This document shows positions 54,458 through 63,853 of a DNA stretch of 64,000 nt, one piece after another. Location: contig NZ_JBJGXI010000023.1 in the NCBI RefSeq assembly GCF_045635475.1, positions 14,997-78,996 of the forward strand, read 5' to 3'. The translations under genes and the position numbers were made by a program. Source of the stretch: JBJGXI01 sp045635475. Lineage in GTDB: Bacteria > Bacillota > Bacilli > Bacillales > Amphibacillaceae. Position 1 is the first letter of the stretch; each line of letters opens with the position of its first letter. A model generated the notes under the pieces. It was given only the letters and a program-made list of their open reading frames with translations. It did no database searches and was not told where the DNA came from.

Positions 54458-55987
54458 TTAATTCGATACAAAGTTTAATTCAATGTTTTTCTTAAGCAAT
54501 TTCTCCAAGTGCTTTTTTTGTTTCTCTGATTGATACTCCTCAGGCAACCAATTTTGGTTGCAGAAAAGCGTCATATAAATCGTATCCTTTTTAATCGTTA
54601 CTTCAAAATCCTGAACAACCTGTCTTTTTGTTGCGTCCAAGCAGTAAGTAAATTTAAGCATCGCACCTAATAGATGTAATTTTTTTTGTTCCTTTTTCAA
54701 AAACCACTGCTTGTACGGTTGCAAGAATTGCTTGAAAACCGTTTTGTTTTTAAACGATGCAACTAGAGCAAGCTTTAGTCGATCAATATGCAAAAGGCCA
54801 TCAATCGTGCGGTTCGCTAACAAATAAAAAGTATGCTGTGCACTGGATTCTGAATCGATATAATTACCTAGATTAAAACAAAAGCTGGCCCGCTTTATTT
54901 GGATCCAGTCTTGCTGCGTCAACAAACCAATGCCATTACTTTGTAATACATGAAATAGCTTTCTTGTAATATACTGTACGTGTAAAATTTGTTTTGGACT
55001 TAGATTGTAATCATTGATCAATTCTTGAATACTATCTTCGAGCACATTAGGGAATAAAAAAGATCCGAGGTCCTTAGAGAGCTGTTCATAAAAGACACCA
55101 TCACGTAACCCTTTTCTACTTAATACAAACGAACTTGCTTCAATCGTGTTATACAAACAATGAAAAACTTCAATTGCTGGTAAGATGATGTCGGCTCTGT
55201 CCTTTGATAATCCTTCGACCTTTTGCAGGGTTTGCAATGGTTGGGCAGCCAAATAGTTGCTGATATATGCTATATCGCTATCATTCATTTCATATTGGTG
55301 TAAGCCTGCTAATGGGTATCTTTTGATATTTTGATCAATTTGAACCATGTTTCGTGCACTTCCACCAATTCCAATTAGTGGCACTCTTTTATTTTTTAGC
55401 CATGGCAATGTTTGGAACTGTTCGTACAAAAAATTTCGAAGCTTATTTATTTCTAAATCTGTCGGTACTTCACTAATAAAAAAATCTTTAAGCGTGAGCG
55501 CACCAAAAGGAAAACTGTGTGACTCCATCAACTTACGGTTCTTGTAGTAAGTAACCTCTGTACTGCCACCACCGATATCAACGGTAATTCCCTCTGTTAA
55601 AGATGTAGAATTAACTACCGCTAAGTACCCATAAAAGGCTTCCTCTTGTTCTGATAATATTCGCATTTCGAAGCCAATATGCTTTTTTACTGCATCTTGT
55701 ATCGTAGATTTATTTCTAGCTTGTCGAATTGTTGCTGTAGCAACGCAGACAATATCCGATAATTGATATGTTTCTGCTACTTCCTTGAAGCTAGTGAGTG
55801 TTGTGATTAAAATGCCTAGACCAGTTTCTGTTAAATTATTATCTTTATCTAAGTGATTACGTAATCGTGCGACAGCTTTCACGTTTTCTATTTCGCGTAA
55901 TCTGCCAGCTTTTTCTTGCACATAAACGACAAACCGCATCGTATTTGATCCGATATCTATAATTGCAAAATAATTTTTATCCATCAT
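54458..55987 (-). CDS. ppx: Exopolyphosphatase / Ppx-GppA family
   Basis: 509 residues. AIIDIGSNTMRFVVY (phosphate 1), VDIGGGSTEVTYYKN (phosphate 2), SFPFGALTLKDFF and GIGGSARNMVQID follow the ASKHA exopolyphosphatase/pppGpp phosphohydrolase plan, with an HD-like helical C-terminus. Degrades polyphosphate and possibly pppGpp. It pairs with ppk1 for polyphosphate turnover. Start 55,987 or 55,984 (GGTGAT). Confidence 0.92.
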   Translation of the reverse strand: MMDKNYFAIIDIGSNTMRFVVYVQEKAGRLREIENVKAVARLRNHLDKDNNLTETGLGILITTLTSFKEVAETYQLSDIVCVATATIRQARNKSTIQDAVKKHIGFEMRILSEQEEAFYGYLAVVNSTSLTEGITVDIGGGSTEVTYYKNRKLMESHSFPFGALTLKDFFISEVPTDLEINKLRNFLYEQFQTLPWLKNKRVPLIGIGGSARNMVQIDQNIKRYPLAGLHQYEMNDSDIAYISNYLAAQPLQTLQKVEGLSKDRADIILPAIEVFHCLYNTIEASSFVLSRKGLRDGVFYEQLSKDLGSFLFPNVLEDSIQELINDYNLSPKQILHVQYITRKLFHVLQSNGIGLLTQQDWIQIKRASFCFNLGNYIDSESSAQHTFYLLANRTIDGLLHIDRLKLALVASFKNKTVFKQFLQPYKQWFLKKEQKKLHLLGAMLKFTYCLDATKRQVVQDFEVTIKKDTIYMTLFCNQNWLPEEYQSEKQKKHLEKLLKKNIELNFVSN

Positions 55988-56096
55988 ATCACCCGTCTAT
56001 AGTTATTGTGTCCCATATTATAACATAATGCTAATCGCTAAGAGACAAGTGGCTGTTGGGTTGAGGAGGGGGGTCGGGTAGACATGGGAACGTTTT

Positions 56097-56335
56097 TGGG
56101 AGATGTCCCACCTGTTGGGGTGTGGGCTTCGCGGACACCTTGGCAGTTATCTGTGACATAACCAAACTAAATGAGGATTATACGGCCATCAGTGCGCTTA
56201 GTTAAATGAAGTTGTTGCTACGGTGTGCTTTTGTTGGCAAATAAGGGCTATGGTGTCCGCTGAACTATCAAAACATTGATTTTAGTCGAAATAAGTGCAT
56301 CTGTGTCCGCCTAAATTATGGTCGGCCACGCCAAG
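56097..56335. repeat. Type II palindromic repeat, copy D
   Basis: Core of four units (GCGGACACCTTGGCAGTTAT, ACGGCCATCAGTGCGCTTAG and two inverted partners ending GTGTCCGC) between ppx and the TPR gene. More diverged and without well-kept outer ends. The rest of 55,990-56,456 shows nothing recognisable. Confidence 0.7.
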
Positions 56336-56456
56336 TTGACTCGATAACCACAGTAAACCGAATCGCCTGGCCAACCTATAGATGCCTAACATTGGTCGCC
56401 GGCTTTACCGGACCCAGTGCACACAGCCTAGATCTGATTCAGCCGAATCATTAGGC

Positions 56457-57842
56457 TCATGCTGAAGAGTGTTTTTGCATTTGTACAAGCAGCTGTTGAT
56501 AAGTGCTTGCTTCAGTTTTATCCCCTAATTTCCGGTAAGCATTCATTAGTAATTGAACTGGTTTTGGATCTGTTGGTTTTAGTTCCATTTCCCACTTAAA
56601 GCAGTCGATTGATTTATCAAGCTGATCCAACTCTAAATACATTTCCCCTAAAGGGAGCTGGCGATCTGGATCGTCTTCTAGTAGCTGCATTTTTTTAAGT
56701 CTCTGCGCGATAGGTAAGGATATACTAGCATTTCGGAAAGCGGCTAACCAATCGCTAACTTCTGCCAGTGTATGCTCGGTTAATAGGATAGACACAGTCC
56801 TTATGACAATCTTATCTAAGGCAACATGCTCATCTTTAAATAATTCAACTAATCGTACATTTAATTTTGGGTACAAGGTAAGTAGTGTAGATGGTTTTGC
56901 CGATAAAAAGTTAGTTGCCACAGTTGGCATTTGGTTTGGAGCTGGTTGTACCGATCGATCGACGAGAAATCGAACAATACTGTCTGCATCATTGGAATCG
57001 AGGAAACTGCCAAATAGATCCGACTGTAGATCGGGGTGATGGTTTTGTTCTGCAATAATATAAAGCAACTTTTGCTGCTCTTCTTGGGGAAAGTGGCTGC
57101 GAATTAGCGCTTTAATTTCTGACCAATAGTCAGTAGAAAATTGGTTGTTGAGCATCGATAAGCGCACTGCCAATTCATCGAGATATCGTTTTTCATTGCG
57201 AAGTAAACCGAGCAACAAGGCCGCCTTTTTCGGTGTAGACCTATCTGTGAAACAAAGAATTTCTAACTGAATCGGATCTCTATCTACAAGTGCGTATAAA
57301 TCCTTATATATTTCTTCGTAGGATTTGAATTGCATACTGCTAATCATGTCGTTAGAAAAAGTATCATTTTCGTCAAATAATACGGCAATCTTTAATATTT
57401 TGTACGCAGACAGCATTTGTCCATTTCTACGAAAATCATAATAGGTCTTTTTTAGCAATTTACTTATTTGTTTATGGGATATAAATGAATCGAAGAATGT
57501 AAAGATTAAACTAATTTCTTGTGGAGTATATTTTCCTGTTAGCTTATTATAGAGCTGGTTGAAGCGACTGTGGGAAAAGGAATGATGCAATTGGATGACT
57601 TGATCCGTAATTGGGTGATCTCCGTCAAACAAAACACCATGAGCAAAGGCCTTATGGATATAACTGTTTAATACGATGTGCTTAGGACGCACCCATGTAA
57701 GAAAGTTATCTTTATAAAAAAATATATAATAGTGTCGTTGCTTTGCATCAATTGCTTCGACTATTTTACTTTGACGAAACACAGAGAGGCGAGTTGCTTC
57801 TAGGGTAATCGGCTTTTTATTGTCAGTAACGGAGAATTGCAT
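56457..57842 (-). CDS. Unrecognised protein with C-terminal TPR
   Basis: 461 residues, RBS AGGAGGG. The N-terminus (1-60) looks like a beta-rich region, 60-350 is helical without known motifs, and 390-455 contains two TPR-like units (PLGEMYLELDQLDKSIDCF and PVQLLMNAYRKLGDKTEA). No signal or membrane segment. It stands alone between repeat D and the acyl-CoA synthetase gene. Probably a scaffold or partner-binding protein; no function suggested. Confidence 0.6.
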   Translation of the reverse strand: MQFSVTDNKKPITLEATRLSVFRQSKIVEAIDAKQRHYYIFFYKDNFLTWVRPKHIVLNSYIHKAFAHGVLFDGDHPITDQVIQLHHSFSHSRFNQLYNKLTGKYTPQEISLIFTFFDSFISHKQISKLLKKTYYDFRRNGQMLSAYKILKIAVLFDENDTFSNDMISSMQFKSYEEIYKDLYALVDRDPIQLEILCFTDRSTPKKAALLLGLLRNEKRYLDELAVRLSMLNNQFSTDYWSEIKALIRSHFPQEEQQKLLYIIAEQNHHPDLQSDLFGSFLDSNDADSIVRFLVDRSVQPAPNQMPTVATNFLSAKPSTLLTLYPKLNVRLVELFKDEHVALDKIVIRTVSILLTEHTLAEVSDWLAAFRNASISLPIAQRLKKMQLLEDDPDRQLPLGEMYLELDQLDKSIDCFKWEMELKPTDPKPVQLLMNAYRKLGDKTEASTYQQLLVQMQKHSSA

Positions 57843-58163
57843 ACGATCCCTCCTTGATTTGCTTCTATCATATCATAATTACCTTATCCTCGTACAACTC
57901 ATAGGTGATATCTTTTTTGACAGTCAAGGAATATATGAGAAGTATGAAGATAATCTTTAATCCAGTTTTAGCCATCGCCAGCCCCTGTGCCAGCCTCATC
58001 AAAGTCTTAAGCGGATCCTCTACATGGAAGTGCGCCACTCCAAGGCTTGTCGGATATGGTCGAGGAGTCTGCGCTTTTTATAAACAAATGACTTTCCAGC
58101 TATTTTAAAACTTGCTATAATGACATGTAATTAGTACCTACTACTAAGTAAAAGGGTGAGACT
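57843..58163. other. Gene-free gap with possible repeat and promoter
   Basis: About 320 bp. 57,975-58,080 is more GC-rich (CAGCCCCTGTGCCAGCC, GGATATGGTCGAGGAG) and may be a fourth kind of intergenic repeat, seen once. Extended -10 TGCTATAAT follows at 58,113. Confidence 0.45.
58113..58121 (+). promoter_or_regulatory. Extended -10 element of acyl-CoA synthetase gene
   Basis: TGCTATAAT with a weak -35 TTTCCA 17 bp upstream of the hexamer; about 40 bp before the start codon. Confidence 0.55.
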
Positions 58164-59735
58164 GTGAAACGAGAAGATTTAATTGCACCTATGCAATATA
58201 ACGTAGTGATGGAAGTAGAGCAATATGCGCAGGATCCAAAGCGAAAAGCAATTATTTTAGAAGATGAACAAGCAAATATAGAAGAAATAACGTATGCACA
58301 ATTATTAGCAAATGCCAATAAAATTGGAAATATATTTCTAGAAAATGGCCTGCAAAAAGGTGACAAAATTCTAGTTATGGTGCCGCGGATCATCGAAGCA
58401 TATGAAGTATATTTAGCAGCATTAAAGACCGGTATTGTTGTTGTACCAAGTTCAGAAATGCTACGCACCAAAGATTTACAATACCGTGTTACTCATGGGG
58501 AAGCAAAAGGAATCGTCAGCTATTATCCATTTGTTGAACCTTTTATGGGGCTTGAAGAATATCATCAATTGCAGAAATTCACCCTTGGTGGCGATGTGAA
58601 TGAATGGAAAAATTTGAGCACATTGAAACAAGCAGCATCTGATAGGTTAGAGATGGTGTCGACTACACGTGATGATATTGCATTTTTACCATATACTTCT
58701 GGAACTACAGGTAATCCAAAAGGTGTGGTGCACACGCATGCATGGGGCTATGCACACTTGCAAACAGCTCCGAAAAACTGGTTGAGCATTCATGAAAGAG
58801 ACGTCGTATGGGCAACAGCTGCACCTGGATGGCAAAAATGGGTGTGGAGTCCATTACTTTCCGTGCTCGGTTCAGGAGCTACAGGGTTTGTTTATAATGG
58901 TAAATTCAATCCAAAAACATACCTTCGTTTACTTGAGAAACATAGTGTTAATGTACTTTGCTGCACACCAACTGAATATCGCTTGATGGCAAAAGTAGAT
59001 AATCTACCTGACTATCAGTTACCAGCTTTGCATAGTGCGGTCTCAGCGGGAGAGCCACTTAATCGCGAGGTAATTGATACGTTCCAGAAACACTTTGATG
59101 TGACAGTTAGGGATGGCTATGGCCAAACAGAGAACACATTATTGTTAGGATTCCTAAAAGGTATGGACGTTAAACCTGGATCGATGGGTAAACCAACACC
59201 AGGAAATCAAGTTGTACTTATTGATGAAGATTGTAATCCTGTAGCACCGGGAACGGTTGGGGATATTGCAATTCCACTAGATACACCAGCACTTTTCAAA
59301 GAATACTACAAAGACCCGGCACGAACAAAAAAAGCACAGCGCGGTGACTATTACGTGACAGGTGACCAAGCATCGATGGATGAAGACGGCTACTTCTGGT
59401 TTGAAGGTAGAAGCGATGATATTATCGTAAGCTCCGGCTATACAATTGGACCATTTGAAGTAGAAGACGCATTAATCAAACATGCATCGGTGAAAGAATG
59501 TGCTGTTGTTGCCAGTCCGGACGAGATTCGTGGTAACGTCGTAAAAGCGTACGTTGTACTACAAGATAATGTTAGTGGTGATGATCAATTAATCAAACAA
59601 CTACAAGACCATGTAAAAACATTAACAGCGCCTTATAAATATCCGCGTAAAATTGAATTTATAGATGAGTTGCCAAAAACATCATCAGGAAAGATTCGTC
59701 GGATTGAATTAAGACAAAAAGAAACAGTTTTATAA
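58164..59735 (+). CDS. Acyl-CoA synthetase (MbcS/YtcI-like)
   Basis: 523 residues from GTG 58164 (AAAGGGTGAG). AMP-binding motif LPYTSGTTGNPKGVVHTHAW (A3), DGYGQTENTLLLGF (A5), YYVTGDQASMDEDGYFWFEGRSDDII (A7-A8) and LPKTSSGKIRRIELR with the catalytic Lys (A10). The ATP-dependent fatty-acid ligase with a medium or branched-chain preference (MbcS) is the closest family I recognise; acetyl-CoA synthetase is less likely by length. Alone in its transcript. Confidence 0.88.
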   Translation: MKREDLIAPMQYNVVMEVEQYAQDPKRKAIILEDEQANIEEITYAQLLANANKIGNIFLENGLQKGDKILVMVPRIIEAYEVYLAALKTGIVVVPSSEMLRTKDLQYRVTHGEAKGIVSYYPFVEPFMGLEEYHQLQKFTLGGDVNEWKNLSTLKQAASDRLEMVSTTRDDIAFLPYTSGTTGNPKGVVHTHAWGYAHLQTAPKNWLSIHERDVVWATAAPGWQKWVWSPLLSVLGSGATGFVYNGKFNPKTYLRLLEKHSVNVLCCTPTEYRLMAKVDNLPDYQLPALHSAVSAGEPLNREVIDTFQKHFDVTVRDGYGQTENTLLLGFLKGMDVKPGSMGKPTPGNQVVLIDEDCNPVAPGTVGDIAIPLDTPALFKEYYKDPARTKKAQRGDYYVTGDQASMDEDGYFWFEGRSDDIIVSSGYTIGPFEVEDALIKHASVKECAVVASPDEIRGNVVKAYVVLQDNVSGDDQLIKQLQDHVKTLTAPYKYPRKIEFIDELPKTSSGKIRRIELRQKETVL

Positions 59736-59743
59736 GAAGGAAG

Positions 59744-59773
59744 AAATCGTGTGGGTATCCCATGCGATTTTTT
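59744..59773 (+). terminator. Terminator of acyl-CoA synthetase gene
   Basis: 12-bp stem with G-T pairs (AAATCGTGTGGG / CCCATGCGATTT), 3-base loop, then T-run. Confidence 0.75.
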
Positions 59774-59849
59774 ATTAACTTGTAACATTACTTTGTCCAA
59801 GATATGTTACGATGGAAGAAAAGTTAGGCTAATAAGGGGAGATTGTGTA

Positions 59850-59954
59850 ATGAAGGAATTAGCCTGGGTCGTGCTACTCGTTATTGCACTTATTCTAGTA
59901 CCAATTAAAGTAGACAGTCCAAACGTTGACCATAATAACCTACCAATTCAATAA
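59850..59954 (+). CDS. Single-pass 34-residue membrane peptide
   Basis: ATG 59850 behind AAGGGGAGA. MKELAWVVLLVIALILVPIK is one transmembrane helix, followed by a 14-residue polar tail (VDSPNVDHNNLPIQ). The terminator stem begins inside the last codons. Not recognised; small membrane peptides of this kind often bind larger membrane proteins. Confidence 0.55.
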   Translation: MKELAWVVLLVIALILVPIKVDSPNVDHNNLPIQ

Positions 59955-59975
59955 CAATGAGTTGGTAGGTTTTTT
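59937..59975 (+). terminator. Terminator of small membrane peptide gene
   Basis: 10-bp stem AACCTACCAA / TTGGTAGGTT and T-run; overlaps the last six codons. Confidence 0.8.
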
Positions 59976-59989
59976 ATGTTGTTTTCGTA

Positions 59990-60425
59990 GAGGTATTTCA
60001 TAGTTGAAGTAATATGCGTCGTAGTTTGGCGAGTGCTTGCCCCGCTCCGGAAATGCCCTTCGCTTTCCGCGGGGGGCTAGTGAGCCTCCTCGAACTGCGT
60101 TCTGCGGGGTCTCACTTACGCCGCTAGTCCCGCAGGAGTCGAAGGGCATTTCCTCCGCTTCATAACGGGATTGCTCTTTACGTCGGGTGATTGTAGCTCC
60201 AGGCAGCCGACTCCAGCGGGAAAAGCGCGAGCTGAAGATCCACTCAGAAGCGCACTATGGGACTGCGATTACTCGTCCCACCGAAAACATTTGCTTCTGA
60301 GTTAGCTGAAGCCGTGCCTGTTTAAAGAAAAACGCTTTAAACTAGCGAAAAGCGACTGCCGGAGCGGAAATCACGAGCACTACGTTACGCCGGAGTATAG
60401 CCATTATACGCAATAAAAAACAGCA
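59990..60425. repeat. Type I palindromic repeat with two cores
   Basis: Core 1 (60,050-60,155) has arms GGAAATGCCCTTCG / CGAAGGGCATTTCC; core 2 (60,190-60,370) shares TTGCTTCTGAGTTAGCTGAA with the 33.5-kb element but carries an insertion (TTTAAAGAAAAACGCTTTAA). Outer ends ATGCGTCGTAGTTTGG and GCACTACGTTACGCCGG. Ends just before the clpE promoter. Confidence 0.85.
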
Positions 60426-60447
60426 TTAAATTTTCAAAACAAAATAC

Positions 60448-60476
60448 TTGAAAGTCAAAGTTAGTCAAACTATAAT
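60448..60476 (+). promoter_or_regulatory. Sigma-A promoter of clpE
   Basis: TTGAAA (60,448-60,453), exactly 17-bp spacer, TATAAT (60,471-60,476). One CtsR site lies in the spacer and one at the start-site region. Confidence 0.8.
60453..60469 (+). promoter_or_regulatory. CtsR operator 1
   Basis: Direct heptads AGTCAAA and AGTCAAA separated by 3 bases, the CtsR site pattern; overlaps the promoter spacer. Confidence 0.85.
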
Positions 60477-60483
60477 AGGGTTA

Positions 60484-60500
60484 GGTCAAAGATAGTCAAA
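60484..60500 (+). promoter_or_regulatory. CtsR operator 2
   Basis: GGTCAAA and AGTCAAA separated by 3 bases, just downstream of the -10. A further GTCAAA and an inverted GGTCAA word follow at 60,501-60,514. Confidence 0.85.
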
Positions 60501-60553
60501 GTCAAACATTGACCAAATCTAATTAGGTGAAACAAATGAAGGAGGAGTCGGCT

Positions 60554-62683
60554 ATGCAATGTCAACATTGCGGCGTTCGTCAAGCGGAAGTACATGTTAC
60601 CCTTCGATTTAATGATCAAACTCAACAATTAAATGTATGTCAAAATTGTTTCCAAGAAATACAACAAAGTGCAAAGAATCCATCAGGTTTCTTTTCAGAT
60701 AAAGATTTTAATGCTCAATCCGGAGCAAACAATCCGTTTACCTCTGGTTTTCAGGCTGGTGGACAAAAACAGCAAAAGAACGGCAAGCAAAGAGGTGGCG
60801 GGTTACTGGACGAGCTTGGCAGAAATTTAAGTCATGCTGCTAAAGCTGGTTTGATTGATCCAGTGATTGGAAGAGATAAAGAAGTTAAACGTGTGATGGA
60901 GACATTGAATCGAAGAAATAAAAATAATCCTGTTTTAATTGGTGAGCCAGGTGTAGGTAAAACAGCAATTGCGGAAGGCTTAGCTCTAAAAATTGCTGAT
61001 GGTGAAGTACCAACTAAACTACAAAACAAGGAAATTTATATATTGGATGTTGCGTCACTCGTAGCGAATACAGGAATGCGCGGTCAATTTGAAGAGCGTA
61101 TGAAGCAACTAGTTAAAGAGTTGCATGAGCGTAATAATGTGATTTTGTTCGTTGATGAGATCCACTTGCTCGTTGGCGCAGGTACAGCAGAAGGCTCACA
61201 AATGGACGCAGGTAATATTTTAAAACCTGCTTTAGCGCGTGGCGAGTTACAGCTAGTCGGTGCGACAACGTTGAAAGAGTATCGTCAAATTGAAAAGGAT
61301 GCAGCGTTAGAACGCCGTTTCCAGCCCATCATTGTAAAAGAACCTTCAACAGAAGAAGCTATTCAAATATTGCAGGGGCTACAAGGGCGATACGAAGCGT
61401 ATCATCGTGTTAAATACACGGATGAAGCAGTAGATGGAGCAGTGTTGCTTTCACAGCGTTACTTACAAGACCGTTTCTTACCAGATAAAGCAATAGACTT
61501 GATTGATGAAGCTGGGTCTCGTTTGAACTTGCAGCATTCTGAATCAGATGTTGATACGCTGCAAACGCGCTTAGATGAAATAGCGAAAGAAAAACAGGAA
61601 GCTGCAGAAAAAGAAGATTACGAGCGTGCAGCGAACTTAAGACATCAAGAAGTACTGTTAGAGAAAAAACTACAAGAAGCAAATGATGAGCCAAACGCAG
61701 AGGTTACAGTGGAGGATATCCAGTTGATTATTGAAGAGAAAACTGGCATTCCTGTCCGTAAGCTACAATCTGATGAACAAACGAAGATGAAGCAGCTAGC
61801 TTCTAATTTATCAGCGAAGGTTATTGGTCAGGAAACTGCCGTGCAAAAAGTAGCGAAAGCCGTTCGTCGTAGTCGTGCAGGCTTAAAATCAAAACATCGT
61901 CCAATTGGTTCATTCTTATTCGTTGGACCAACAGGTGTTGGTAAAACAGAACTAACGAAGTCACTTGCAGAAGAACTGTTTGGTACGAAGGAATCACTGA
62001 TCCGTCTGGATATGAGTGAATATATGGAAAAACATTCGGTATCAAAAATTATTGGGTCACCACCAGGGTATGTGGGACACGAAGATGCGGGTCAGTTAAC
62101 GGAACGTGTACGCCGTAACCCGTATGGTTTAATTTTGCTAGATGAGATTGAAAAAGCACATCCAGACGTGCAGAACATGTTCCTACAAATCATGGAAGAT
62201 GGTCACTTAACCGATAGCCATGGGAGAAAAGTGAGCTTTAAAGATACCGTTATTATAATGACAAGTAATGCTGGCACTGGTTCTAAAAAAATCACCGTCG
62301 GCTTTGATAAGGAAAATAACGAGGCAATATCGACTTTAGAAGTTTTAGGCGACTACTTCAAGCCAGAGTTTCTAAATCGCTTTGATGCAATCATCCCGTT
62401 TAATGAATTGCACCAAGCCGATTTAATTAAAATCGTCGACATTATGCTTGATGAGTTGGCAGTAAACTTAAAAGATGAAGGATATGCAATTACCGTTACA
62501 GATGAAGCGAAGAAATATTTATCTGATAAAGGTTATGATCCTCGTTTTGGAGCCCGACCATTACGTCGTGTTATTCAAGACAAAGTAGAGGACAGTATTA
62601 CAGATTTAATTTTAGAAGAAGATGATGTGAAGACAATTCATGTTAATCTAGTCGAAGATACAATTAAGGTGACGAAAGCGTAA
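60554..62683 (+). CDS. clpE: ATP-dependent Clp protease ATPase subunit ClpE
   Basis: 709 residues from ATG 60554 (AAGGAGGAG); the frame extends to GTG 60527. N-terminal zinc finger CQHC...CQNC (about 3-35) is the ClpE hallmark. AAA+ domain 1: GEPGVGKT, ILFVDEIH; a UVR-like coiled middle (EKEDYERAANLRHQE); domain 2: GPTGVGKT, LILLDEIEKAHPDV. HSP100 unfoldase feeding ClpP. CtsR sites upstream show heat-shock control. Confidence 0.95.
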   Translation: MQCQHCGVRQAEVHVTLRFNDQTQQLNVCQNCFQEIQQSAKNPSGFFSDKDFNAQSGANNPFTSGFQAGGQKQQKNGKQRGGGLLDELGRNLSHAAKAGLIDPVIGRDKEVKRVMETLNRRNKNNPVLIGEPGVGKTAIAEGLALKIADGEVPTKLQNKEIYILDVASLVANTGMRGQFEERMKQLVKELHERNNVILFVDEIHLLVGAGTAEGSQMDAGNILKPALARGELQLVGATTLKEYRQIEKDAALERRFQPIIVKEPSTEEAIQILQGLQGRYEAYHRVKYTDEAVDGAVLLSQRYLQDRFLPDKAIDLIDEAGSRLNLQHSESDVDTLQTRLDEIAKEKQEAAEKEDYERAANLRHQEVLLEKKLQEANDEPNAEVTVEDIQLIIEEKTGIPVRKLQSDEQTKMKQLASNLSAKVIGQETAVQKVAKAVRRSRAGLKSKHRPIGSFLFVGPTGVGKTELTKSLAEELFGTKESLIRLDMSEYMEKHSVSKIIGSPPGYVGHEDAGQLTERVRRNPYGLILLDEIEKAHPDVQNMFLQIMEDGHLTDSHGRKVSFKDTVIIMTSNAGTGSKKITVGFDKENNEAISTLEVLGDYFKPEFLNRFDAIIPFNELHQADLIKIVDIMLDELAVNLKDEGYAITVTDEAKKYLSDKGYDPRFGARPLRRVIQDKVEDSITDLILEEDDVKTIHVNLVEDTIKVTKA

Positions 62684-62690
62684 CATACAC

Positions 62691-62731
62691 TAACGCATGG
62701 GAAAGATACAATTTTCCATGCGTTATTTTTT
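62691..62731 (+). terminator. clpE terminator
   Basis: Stem TAACGCATGG..AAA / TTT.CCATGCGTTA with an 8-base loop, then TTTTTT. Confidence 0.8.
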
Positions 62732-62955
62732 ATAGTCTATCTTTTGAGTGTTTCGAACAAAGAAAAATAAGGAAATACTGTTATAATAAGTGTAACTACC
62801 ACTGAATATTCACATACTTATGTAGCTTTCTTGGAACAATAAAATATTACACTAGTCAATTTCATAACAATGATTTGTGCCATAAGTCACTGTTATAAAA
62901 AGCTGTATAAGATAATCATGAAATTGACACACATAGAAAAAATGGGGGGAAGTAT

Positions 62956-63813
62956 ATGTCTACAGAGTCACACCAACAAACAAATAAAGTAGCCGTAAAA
63001 ACAGAGTATGGACGATTAGAAAAGGTGATTCTTTGTCCACCAGAGAATATGAAAATTAGTGAAATAATCAATGAAACACAAAAACGTTATAAATCGGAAA
63101 ATATTGATGTAGATGTCGCGATGCAGCAATATCAAAGTTTTGCCAATTTACTTAGAGACCATGGTGTCGAAGTAATTGAATTGGACACACAACAGGAATT
63201 AAATGAGCAAGTGTTTACTAGAGATATTGGTTTTACAATTGGCGACCATTTATTTATTTCATCCATGGGAAGCGGCATTCGTGAAGGAGAGATTACCGTC
63301 TTAAAGCAACGCTTAGATGACGAAAATATTAACTATCATGATCTCGCAGAATACTCGATAGAAGGCGGCGATGTCATTCTTGATGATGATCGTGTTTGGA
63401 TTGGTGTTAGCAATCGAACAACAATCGAAGCGATCAACTACTTGCAACAGCAATTACCAGATTATCAAATCATCCCAATGCCAATCAATGAAAAAATTCT
63501 TCACCTAGACTGCGCCTTTAATATTTTGTCGGAGAACCAAGCGATTGTTTTTCCAGACGCATTTACAGAAGAAGATCTAGCAAAAATTAAACAGCATTTT
63601 GAAATAATTGAAGTCACCGAAGAGGAACAGTTTACTTTAGGTACGAACGTGCTATCGATAGGTGATAATAAAATTATTGGCATGCCTAAAAATGCGAGTG
63701 TTAATAAAAAACTGGCAGCTAAAGGCTTTGACATACTTGAGGTGCCTTTTTCAGAAATTATTAAATCAGGCGGGTCGTTTCGATGTTGTTCGCTGCCGCT
63801 TAGAAGATCTTAA
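62956..63813 (+). CDS. DDAH/amidinotransferase-fold hydrolase (YkgA-like)
   Basis: 285 residues, RBS GGGGGGAAG. Guanidine-modifying superfamily: N-terminal TEYGRLEKVILCPPENMKIS, TRDIGFTIGDHLFISSMG, EGGDVILDDDRVWIGVSNRT (Glu/Asp), LHLDCAFNIL (His) and a catalytic Cys in GGSFRCCSLPL at the C-terminus. Closest to B. subtilis YkgA and dimethylargininase-type proteins; the substrate is a guanidino compound but unknown. The end is full length. Confidence 0.85.
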   Translation: MSTESHQQTNKVAVKTEYGRLEKVILCPPENMKISEIINETQKRYKSENIDVDVAMQQYQSFANLLRDHGVEVIELDTQQELNEQVFTRDIGFTIGDHLFISSMGSGIREGEITVLKQRLDDENINYHDLAEYSIEGGDVILDDDRVWIGVSNRTTIEAINYLQQQLPDYQIIPMPINEKILHLDCAFNILSENQAIVFPDAFTEEDLAKIKQHFEIIEVTEEEQFTLGTNVLSIGDNKIIGMPKNASVNKKLAAKGFDILEVPFSEIIKSGGSFRCCSLPLRRS

Positions 63814-63853
63814 ACAAACGGCTTCCACTTTAGAATGATTTTGATACGTTTAC

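Noticed and set aside
59940..60149. Reverse-strand open frame
   Set aside because: Same repeat-derived peptide pattern as at 12.8 and 43.5 kb.
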